A stretch of 64,000 nt of DNA, taken from the NCBI RefSeq assembly GCF_030867145.1, contig NC_134415.1, positions 6,302,417-6,366,416 on the forward strand, read 5' to 3'. Shown one piece after another: positions 36,461-44,800 of this stretch (within the stretch, counting starts at the first letter, position 1; every line of letters starts with the position of its first letter). The stretch is from Opisthocomus hoazin (taxonomy: Eukaryota > Chordata > Aves > Opisthocomiformes > Opisthocomidae). The notes under the pieces were generated by a model. The model did no database searches. It saw only the letters and a program-made list of their open reading frames with translations, and was not told the origin of the DNA. A program made the position numbers and the translations under genes.

Positions 36461-37369
36461 CTTGAGTTTACTCTCAGCAAGTTTGCTGATGACACAAAGC
36501 TGGGAGGAGAGGTGGATACACCGGCAGGCTGTGCTGCCATTCAGCGAGACCTGGATAGGCCACAGAGTTGGGCAGAGAGGAACCTGATGAGGTTCAACAA
36601 GGGCAAGTGCAGGGTCCTGCACCTGGGGAGGAACAACCCCATGCACCAGTACAGGCTGGGGTGGACCTACTGGAGAGCAGCTCTGTGGAGAGGCACCTGG
36701 GTGTGCTGGGGGACGACAGGTTGACCATGAGCCAGCAGCGTGCACTGGCTGCCAAGAAGGCCAATGGGATCCTGGGGTGCATTAGGAGGAGTGTGGCCCG
36801 CAGGTCGAGGGAGGTTCTCCTCCCCCTCTACTCTGCCCTGGTGAGGCCCCATCTGGAGTACTGTGTCCAGTTCTGGGCTCCCCACTTCAAGAAAGATGAG
36901 GAGCTACTGGAGAGAGTCCAGCGGAGGGCTACGAGGATGGTGAGGGGACTGCAGCATCTCTCCTAGGAGGAAAGGCTGAGGGAGCTGGGCTTGTTCAGCC
37001 TGGAGAAGAGAAGGCTGAGAGGAGACCTTATAAATGCCTACAAATATCTGAAGGGTGGGTGTCAGGAGGATGGGGCCAGACTCTTTCCAGTGGTGCCCAG
37101 CGACAGGACAAGGGGCAATGGGCACAAACGGAAGCAGAGGAAGTTCCAGCTGGACAGGAGGAAGAACTTCTTCCCTCTGAGGGTGACGGAGCCCTGGACC
37201 AGGCTGCCCAGGGAGGCTGTGGAGTCTCCTTCTCTGGAGATATTCAAGACCCGCCTGGACAAGGTCCTGTGCAGCCTGCTCTGGGTGACCCTGCTTCGGC
37301 AGGACGTTGGACTGGGTGACCCACAGAGGTCTCTTCCAACCCCTACCACTCTGTGATTCTGTGATTCTT
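36461..37369 (+). mobile_element. CR1 LINE with late reverse-transcriptase region, broken
   Basis: It starts at the [13 protein letters not shown] region (the FADD catalytic motif is here only as nucleotide homology in a shifted frame) and runs to the tail at 37369. Frames are broken: the early part is split between 36384-36587 and 36512-36724, the middle is open at 36568-36966, then a TAG replaces the Tyr codon of HLSYEER at about 36964. The C-terminal frame resumes at 36991. It is a dead copy. Confidence 0.95.
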
Positions 37370-37785
37370 GAAGACTAGCATGGGTGGAGGCAATCTTGAA
37401 AAATGCTGATTTCATGTACGTGGCTAATATAGTGGATATGATGATCCCTGACTGAAGGAGGTACTACTTTAGCAAAGGTAATAAAAAGCTGCCGTCAGTG
37501 GGCAGTCATAAGCTTGTATCAAGCTCATAATTATGGGTACAAACAGAAATAATACCAACTGTCAGCAGAGAAAGACTAGGGATAACAAAAGCTGATGCAT
37601 GTGTTAACTAGGGAGGAGAAGATACACGGGAGATGATGGAGGGCTAAAATTATCTAAAAGACAAAATATGAGAGGGTATTTTAGCAGAAATTCATGTTGT
37701 TGCAATGCTATTTAAGTTCAAGGGGACAGCCTCAGGAAGGCTACAGTGACCTTAGGAAAAGGACTTGAAATTATTTGCTGCCTGT
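37370..37785. other. Intergenic, no gene seen
   Basis: About 415 bases of AT-rich unique DNA between a CR1 and a solo LTR. No target-site duplication is recognisable for either. Confidence 0.55.
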
Positions 37786-38424
37786 TGTTATGGGTTAACC
37801 CTGGTAGGCAGCTCAGCCCCAAGCTGCCACTCATTCCCTCTCCTCCCTGGGTGGGACAGGGGAGAGAATCAGAAATGTAAATGTGAGAAAACTCACATTT
37901 TTTGGGGTGAGATAGAGACAGTTTGATAGGGGAAGCACAAGCTGTGTGTGCAAGCAAAGCAAAATAAGGAATTAATTTGCTACTTCCCCTGGGCAGGCAG
38001 GTGTTCAGCTGTTCCCAGGAAAGCAGGGCTCCGTCACGCGTAACGGCTACTTGGGAAGACAGTCGCTGTAATTTTGGACGTCCTCCCTTCCTCCTTCTTT
38101 CCCCCAGATTCTACTGCTGGGCATGATGCCGTGCGGACATATGGTCTGGGACTCCTCTTTGGTGGCTGGGGTCTGGTCTGGGACCCCACTTTGGTCGCTG
38201 GGGTCAGCTGTCCCAGCTGTTTCCCCTCCCAGTTTCTTGTGCCCCCCAGCCTCTTCGCTGCTGGGGCTGTGTGAGAAGTGGAAAAGGCCTTGAGGTGGGT
38301 GTAAGCACTGCTGAGCAGTGACTACCACATCTCTCTGGTATCAACACTGCTCACAAATCCAATCCAGAGCCCTACACAAGCTACTATGAACCAAATTGCC
38401 TCTGTCCCAGCCAAAACCTGTAGA
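37786..38424 (-). mobile_element. Avian endogenous retrovirus solo LTR
   Basis: This stretch of about 640 bases matches, from memory, a very common bird ERV LTR. On the minus strand it opens near AGGTTTTGGCTGGGACAGAG and closes with GGGTTAACCCATAACA. The region where other copies have a CRE plus TATA box (near 38110-38145) is eroded here. A decayed poly(A)-signal area follows at about 37905-37935. No gag, pol or env is present, so this is a solo LTR or a diverged fragment. Target-site duplications are not recognisable, suggesting age. Family (ERVL-like versus ERVK-like) is not certain. Confidence 0.75.
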
Positions 38425-38621
38425 TACGCATAAATGATAGCACCTTGCAACAAAATCCAGGAGCGCTGTGTGTGACATCGAGAGACGTGAAGCCATGCGG
38501 GAGTAACGAAAATACATCTGGAGCAGAGATTGATTCCACGTTTAAGCTACAGAAAGCCAGCAAATACCACACTACCTAATTGTATGTACGCCTTGCTGAA
38601 ACCAGTGAGTCTCTGGCACTC

Positions 38622-39354
38622 TGGAGAGCTGCCCGGCGGAAAAGGACCTGGGCGTGCTGGTCAACAGCTGCTGAACATGAGCCAGCAGTGTGCCCAGGTG
38701 GCCAAGAAGGCCAGCGGCATCCTGGCTTGGATCAGGAATGGTGTGGCCAGCAGGAGCAGGGAGGGGATCGTGCCCGAGTGCTCAGCACTGATGAGGCCGC
38801 ACCTCGAGTGCTGTGTTCAGTTCTGGGACCCTCACTACAAGAAGGACATTGAGGGGCTGGAGCTTGTCCAGAGAAGGGCAGCGAGGCTGGGGAGGGGTCT
38901 GGAGAACAAGTCTGATGAGGAGCGGCTGAGGGAGCTGGGGCTGTTCAGTCTGGAGAAGAGGAGGCTGAGGGGGGAACCTTATCGCTCTCTACAGCTACCT
39001 GAAAGGAGGTTGTGGTGAGGTGGGTGTTGGTCTCTTCTCTCAACTAACCAGCGACAGGACAAGAAGAAATGGCCTCAAGTTATGTCAGGGGAGGTTTAGA
39101 TGGGATATTGGGAACAATGTCTTCACTGCAAGAGTGGTCAGGCACTGGATCAGGCTGCCCAGGGAGGTGGTGGAGTCCCCATCCCTGGAGGGGTTCAAAA
39201 AACGTGTGGATGTGGCACTTGGGGACATGGTTTAGCAGGCATGGGGGTGATGGGTTGACGGTTGGACTTGATCTTGGAGGTCTTTTCCAACCTTAATGAT
39301 TTTGTGACCTTCAAAGGGCTCATAATTCCAACCTATGACTCTATGATTCTATAA
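38622..39354 (+). mobile_element. CR1 LINE, older subfamily, broken frame
   Basis: It begins in the [13 protein letters not shown] segment (GGAAAAGGACCTGGGCGTGC), passes through [20 protein letters not shown] and [13 protein letters not shown], and shifts frame near 39000-39020. The second frame (39020-39235) carries the SDRTRRNG and [15 protein letters not shown] parts. The tail is duplicated: one degenerate end at about 39308 and a second at 39354. The ESPSLEGFK wording marks an older CR1 subfamily than the ESPSLEIFK copies. Confidence 0.92.
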
Positions 39355-39773
39355 AATTGTATGCTATGCTGATCATATCATTCTGTTAAAAACCCAAGGC
39401 TTTAATTATATCTACAACTTAGTGCCGTTATCATTCTGCTGAGGATCGCTGTAGTGTTGGGTGACAAAACTCCTTTCACGTAAAACCTCTCCTGGCCCAG
39501 TTGGGAACAAATCACCTAGAAGAAGTCCCATGCAAATATCTGGTGGAGGTGCAGTTATTTTTGGAGCCGGGGAACCAGATTTACTCCGGTATAAAGATAT
39601 CAAATAGCTCGTTCTCCGATCTAATAAAAAGCAACAGATGGCTCTTCCGCTGTGCATTGTGGAAAGGGTCTACCAAGAGAAGTGGTCAACCATGGAGAAA
39701 AGAGAGTCTGACAAAGCCAGAGAAGGTCCCCGAGGCCATGCTCCGACTACCTCATTCATTCTGAGAAAATATT
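39355..39773. other. Intergenic, no gene seen
   Basis: About 420 bases between two CR1 copies. Nothing recognisable. Confidence 0.5.
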
Positions 39774-40013
39774 GCAAGTTGCATCAGGGGAGGTTTAGGT
39801 TGGATATCAGGAAAAATTTTGTTACTGCAAGAGCAGTCAGGCATTGGACCAGGCTGCCCAGGGCAGTGGTGGAGTCCCCATCCCTGGAGGGGTTCAAAAA
39901 CCATGTGGATGTGGCACTTGGGGACCTGGTTTAGCAGGCATCGGGGTGTTGGGTGGATGGTTGGACTCGATGATCTTAGAGGTCTTCTCCAACCTTAGTG
40001 GTTCTGTGATTCT
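39774..40013 (+). mobile_element. CR1 LINE 3' end, adjoining the DISC1 CpG island
   Basis: The last part of ORF2 (FRLDIRKNFVTARAVRHW, then [20 protein letters not shown] with stop at 39934) and the 3' UTR, ending in GGTTCTGTGATTCT. It ends within about 30 bases of the start of the CpG-rich DISC1 promoter. Confidence 0.93.
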
Positions 40014-40039
40014 ACGCGTGGCAGAGGCGGCTCTGCTGG

Positions 40040-40720
40040 TCCCCTCAGGCTGATGGGGACGGGGAGCGGGACCGCAGCCGCCCTCTCCTCCCTCCTCACT
40101 TCCCGCCGGTGCCCTGCAGACCTGGGCGAAGGGAAACCGCACAGCCTGAGACCGCCTGCCCGGGCACCGGGCCCTTCGCTCTCCGCTCCTGCGCCCGGAC
40201 CCCGCACCGAGCACCGCCCTGACAGCACCGCGGCCCGGCCCGCCCGCGGCCCTCTCCCGCCCCGCGGCCCGCCCCCGGCTGGGAGGGGCCGGCGCCACCG
40301 CCGCTTTCCGCCCCGGGGAGAGGTGGGGGGGGAGGCCGGGATGTGGCGGTGGCAGCCCCGGCCGGGCGGTACCGACGGGCGGGGCGGCGGCGGCGGGGGG
40401 GAGGCGGCGAGCTTAGGTGAGCGGGGGGCGGCCTGCGGGCCCGGGGGATGCTGAGGGGGATGGCGGGCCGGGCCGGGCGTGAGGGGGGGGTAACCCCGCC
40501 GTTACCCCCCTTCCTCTCCCCCCGCTCACGCCGCCGGCCCGGCGGGGCAGGTGCCCGCCCGGAGGAGCTGGAAGGGGTGCGGGGCGCCGAGCGAGGCCCG
40601 TGGACGGGCCGGGGGCCTGGGGGAGGGAGGCTGAGCCCGAACCGGGGCCGGGGCCCGCAGCGCTTTTCCCGGCCGGGGAAGGCGGGTGGGGGAGACACAC
40701 ACACACTGGTGGATTTAGGG
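40040..40720 (+). promoter_or_regulatory. DISC1: CpG island, DISC1 promoter
   Basis: About 680 bases of extremely GC- and CpG-rich DNA with Sp1-type boxes (for example CCCGCCCCCGG near 40267) and no TATA box. It contains the proposed coding exon 1 and its donor, then GC-rich intron start up to about 40690. The transcription start cannot be fixed by eye; it should be upstream of 40341. Long open frames on both strands (such as 40096-40704 minus, 202 codons) are a result of the lack of AT-rich stop codons. Confidence 0.8.
40341..40416 (+). CDS. DISC1: DISC1 coding exon 1 (proposed)
   Basis: First coding exon of the scaffold protein DISC1, placed by splice logic. An ATG with G at -3 opens a Gly-rich 25-residue peptide (MWRWQPRPGG at the start, EAASL at the end). 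It stops in phase 1 at TTAG followed by GTGAGC, a strong donor. Adding the one leftover base to exon 2 at 63158 gives Asp and puts the LARRPGY motif in frame. Length and glycine-rich make-up resemble the short human first exon, although the residues hardly align. The same frame is open further upstream to an ATG at 40053, so a longer N-terminus cannot be excluded; I prefer 40341 because known DISC1 N-termini are short. No other donor in the island fits as well. Confidence 0.75.
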
Positions 40721-40895
40721 CTTTTAGGTGAAAAAATACGGATCTTTCACTTCGATGCCTGGAAGTTTTAGGACTTCAAATGTTTTTTTTTTAACTCCCC
40801 GGTGATGTTAGCATTGATTTCGCAGTAAGTGTAGGCTAAGTGAGCGTGTTCCAACGTTGAAGTAACATCATTGTTATTTTCTGAACTCAAAAAAG
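40417..40895 (+). other. DISC1 intron 1, start
   Basis: Donor GTGAGCGG at 40417, then GC-rich island DNA to about 40690, an ACACACACAC microsatellite at about 40695-40706, and a change to AT-rich unique sequence. Confidence 0.7.
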
Positions 40896-41325
40896 TCATG
40901 GAATCGGAGAATCGGAATGCTTTAGTTTCATAGAAGCATAAAAAAAAATAATAGAATCATAGAATGCTTCAATGTCATAGGGAGTGCTTTAATTTCTTAG
41001 AATCATAAATCATAGAATCAGGGAATGCTTTAATTTCATAGAATCATAAATCATAGAATCAGGGAATGCTTTAACTTTATAGAATCATGAATCGTAGAAT
41101 GCTTTAATGTCATAGGGAATGCTTTAATTTCATAGAATCATAAAAAATCAGAATCGTAGAATGTTTTGATTTTGTATCATAGAATGCTTTAATTTTGTAG
41201 AGTCATTAAAAAATCATAGAATCATAGAATGCTTTAATTTCATATCATAGAATGCTTTAATTTCATAGTCATCAAAAATCATAGAATCACAGAATGCTTT
41301 AATGTCATATGGAATGCTTTAATTT
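40896..41325. repeat. CR1-tail-derived AT-rich satellite, block A
   Basis: An irregular tandem array made of two words: CATAGAATCA (reverse complement of the CR1 tail unit) and GAATGCTTTAATTTCATA. More than ten copies of each occur, with variants TTAACTTTAT, TTAATGTCATAGGGAATGC and AATCATAAAAAATC. Both words together look like the terminal segment of an antisense CR1 (compare 9011, CATAGAATCATAGAATGCTT) amplified after insertion. Confidence 0.9.
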
Positions 41326-41373
41326 TCCTAATTAATTTTCTGAATTAATTAATTTTTATTTAATTACTCTTCG

Positions 41374-41768
41374 CTGGATAAAGAACTGGCTGAATGGCTG
41401 AGCGCAGAGAGTGGTGGTGAATGGAGTTAAATCCAGCTGGTGGCCGGTCACAAGTGGTGTCCTCAGGGCTCAGTTTTGGGTCCGGTCTTGTTTAACATCT
41501 TTATCAATGATCTGGATGAGGGGATTGAGTGCTCCCTTTGCGAGTTTGCAGATGACACCAAGCTGGGTGGGAGTGTTGATCTGCTCGAGGGCGGGAAGGC
41601 TCTGCAGAGGGATCTGGACAGACTGGATCGATGGGCTGAGGTCAACTGTGTGAGGTTCAACAAGGCCAAGTGCCCGGGTCCTGCCCTTGGGTCACAACAA
41701 CCCCATCCAATGCTGCAGGCTTGGGGAGATGATCTTAAGAGGGCTTTTCCAACCTACGATTCTGTGAA
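41374..41768 (+). mobile_element. CR1 LINE with large internal deletion
   Basis: It contains the reverse-transcriptase stretch (CTGGATAAAGAACTGGCTGA, a [20 protein letters not shown] segment and [13 protein letters not shown], the FADD catalytic motif) and then jumps directly from the HPMLQAW region to the last 3' UTR bases and an ATTCTGTG-like end. About 700-800 bases of the usual ORF2 C-terminus and 3' UTR are missing. It sits inside the satellite, splitting it into two blocks. The 41440-41784 frame is open across the deletion. Confidence 0.9.
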
Positions 41769-41865
41769 TTTCATGGAACCATAAAAAATCATAGAATCAT
41801 AGACTGCGTTAATTTCGTGTCATAGACTGCGTTAATTTGATAGACTCAGAATCCTTCAATTTCAC
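41769..41865. repeat. CR1-tail-derived satellite, block B
   Basis: A continuation of the same words as block A (ATAGAATCATAGACTGCGTT, AATTTCGTGTCATAGACTGC), with a CTTTAATTT to GCGTTAATTT variant. It lies directly after the CR1 insertion. Confidence 0.85.
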
Positions 41866-44800
41866 TTCAGTCAGTGTGAAAGCAGTTATATGGATACAAA
41901 GATGTATTATTAATTTATTTTTTTTTTTAATAACCAACTGCAAAGAGGGAATTAACATTGCACTTAGAAAAGTCACCCATGTAGTACCTCCAAACTTGGC
42001 TTAGAGGAAGAAAAAGGAAACTCCCACATTAACAGGGAACCTGTGCGTGTATACTTCTATGAAAAACTGAGTTTTGTAAGACTGTGACCTCCGGTGTGGA
42101 TGAGCTGCCCTCCTTCTCCTCCCTCGGAGCAGCAGCCGTCAGCCGGCCCCAGCAAGGGCTGCCCGCATTACCGACACTGGTGCTGGCGAACGTCCGGAGC
42201 CGTGGGGAAATTCTGGAAAAAATCCACTTCACCTTTCCCGGGAGAGCTGGGTGAGAAAGGTGTGTTGCTCGCCCGGTTTGCCTGCTGCCTTTTGGGTTGT
42301 TTGGGGTTCTCTGAGCTCCATTAGTCCAGCCAGACTTTCTGCAAAGACTTCAGTCGTCCTTGCCGACATGTCAGTAGAGAACAGCTCATTCACGCTTTGG
42401 TAATCCACGCTAATCTTTGTGTACAAGTGCTTGAGTAACTTTTTGCTGTGCTTTTGAATAGTGATTTAAGAGCTCTGCAGCAAAGTGCTTTTACAAGAAA
42501 GGCTTTTACAAAATACGCCGCGGAAGGTAGAGCAGCAAGCGCTACTGGTGATTGAAAGTAAATGAGAGTTTTCAAAGAAATGAACAAAGTACGCTGGCGT
42601 GCGTTACCTCTGGCTTTGTCTTTTCGTATTCTTTCATTTACTTGCTAATTTGCGATTGGCCTTATGGTAACTCATGAAAATCGGAGAAGTTCTACTTTAT
42701 TAAATTTTTCTTGTTGTTTAAGTACGAAGTCCCTGCAGTGGTGTTGTGTCGGTATTCCCCCATCTCATTGCTGAAGTTGTGGTTCCTTCCAGGAAGGCAT
42801 CGAGGGTGTTTTTCCAGTTGAAGCTACAGTAGATTTTTGCTACCGATAGGGCTTTTAGGCACTTAATGAAACTGGAAAGTAGGGATGCTTGAGATAAATA
42901 TTTGATTTAAAAAGAAAAAAGCTGAGTTTAGGGGTTTGTGGTAACTTAAAATGTTGTGGTCGTGGTTGGTTAAGGGAGTGTAAACAAACCCTGAAGTGCT
43001 CACAAACAGTGTTCTGTGCTCTTGAGATTAAGACCGTGTCCAGCTATGTCTTTTTTTTCTCACTACCCAGTGCTTATGCTATCAAAGTTACCAGTTTTCT
43101 GTATAGTTCTTTGAGAATGGGCGGTGAAAATAACCCGCTCTCATGCACGACGCTGAGGATCGCAGTGCAGCAGCACGGACCTCTGAAGAGCCATCAGAGG
43201 AGAGTATTGTATTGCCGCCGGCTTCCTCCCTCTCTAAATTTAGATAAATCGGCCTTTGTTCTCGTCAGCAAAGTGAAGTCAAAAGTTTGTGCCTAAGCTG
43301 CTGCTGCTGGAATTGTAGTGGGGCCGTGTCAGCAGAGAGGATTTATTAGCACCAGCATAAATTAGTTGTGACGAACAGGAAGACAGAAAGCACTCCAAAC
43401 AACGTTTTGTGCTCACAAAAGCGAAAACCCGAAAGGTTAATTCTGACTTTGTCCACAAATTAGGCACGCTCGGTTAGGCTTTTTTTGCTCGCCGTAACTT
43501 GGGCCTCCGACAGCTACGGAACCACCTGACCTTTCAATCGAGATTTACTGGAGGATATAACACCTCCCGAGCGCTCGTTGGGAGTTACGATATTTTTCAT
43601 TTTAGCGTTGGATTTCCTTGGGTAAACCTTCACTCTGATTGAGCTGCAGACACGCGGTGGATTTTTCTGGCTTTGGCCATAACGCGTCTTAACGGCTCCC
43701 GTGGAAAGGGGTTTTCTTACCTCCTTCGGAGTATCGGCCTCGAAGGTGAGCGGAAAGGAACCTGCGGAGTTGCCATAGTGATTTCCGAGTTCATCCTTAG
43801 CATCGTGTGTCTTTTTCCAGAGAGTGGCCCTTTCATGCTATGTCACTTAAATTAGGATTGAGCCCAGGGTATCTTGTAATACTATTCAGTATTCTTGAAG
43901 GAAAGCTGCTGTGAAACCCTTGTGTGTTCGGGATGAATGTGCCCTTTGTACATCAGCAGTCACACGAGGGGAAACTTGGCCTGCTGGCACTGAACAAAGG
44001 CTGCTGTGCCTGTGCTAAGCACGGTAGTATCCTTATTTGGAGGTGTTTACTGAATTCTGTGTAATGTTAACTATTTAACACTCCATTTAATTTTCTTTTT
44101 TCTTCTCTTCTAGCGTGTAGGCATAGATTCCATGAACTGCTCACCTGAAAAAGAAATTTTCTTTCGGGGAGAAACCTTTCTTTATCGAGCCTCCTGGCCA
44201 CTGCTGCTGTGGGAGCCGAGATCCGCTTTGTTTGTTAAACATGGGGTTTCTGTATGGAAATTGAATTAGCTATTGACGTGGAGTTACTTCCCTGTTTACT
44301 GATGCCGAGAATGTGAAGTGGCTTAATGACTAATCTGAAGTCTGCAGACAGAGCGGTGAGATCACGTGCCTGCCTCGAGTAGGGTTTCTTTGTTCGGCGT
44401 GATTCCTTTGGGGCACGCGGAATTTGGATTCTGCCGCCGCTTTGTACGGACTGTACAGTGCTGCGCTCGCTGTTTCGGACTCTCCTTCGTCTCAGAGCCA
44501 CGCTTCCTTCCAGCACATCTCTTATTATCTCGGTGTGATAAATTACTAATTGGGACCCTGCTGCCTAATGAACGTGATCGGTGGCATTTGCTGTTCTTTC
44601 TCACCCCCTCCTCCCTTTCCTTCCTCGCTCGCTGCCTTACAAATACGTGTGTGAGTTGTGTGACCCCCGTGTCAGAGTAAATTGTCTTACTGCTTGCCTT
44701 CTGTCAATATCATTATTTGTAACAGCAACAAGTGTAAAAAAAACATTTAGATTTTACCTTGAAAGGTAAATATTTACTACATAAACAGCTGTGTAGTCAG

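Noticed and set aside
40053..40340. Upstream in-frame ATG extending DISC1 by 96 residues
   Set aside because: The frame is open, but known DISC1 proteins have short N-termini, and the extension is low-complexity island sequence. Left as a possibility only.
40096..40704. A 202-codon minus-strand frame in the DISC1 CpG island
   Set aside because: Pro/Arg/Gly-rich chance frame in CpG-dense DNA, antisense to the DISC1 first exon, with no recognisable domain.
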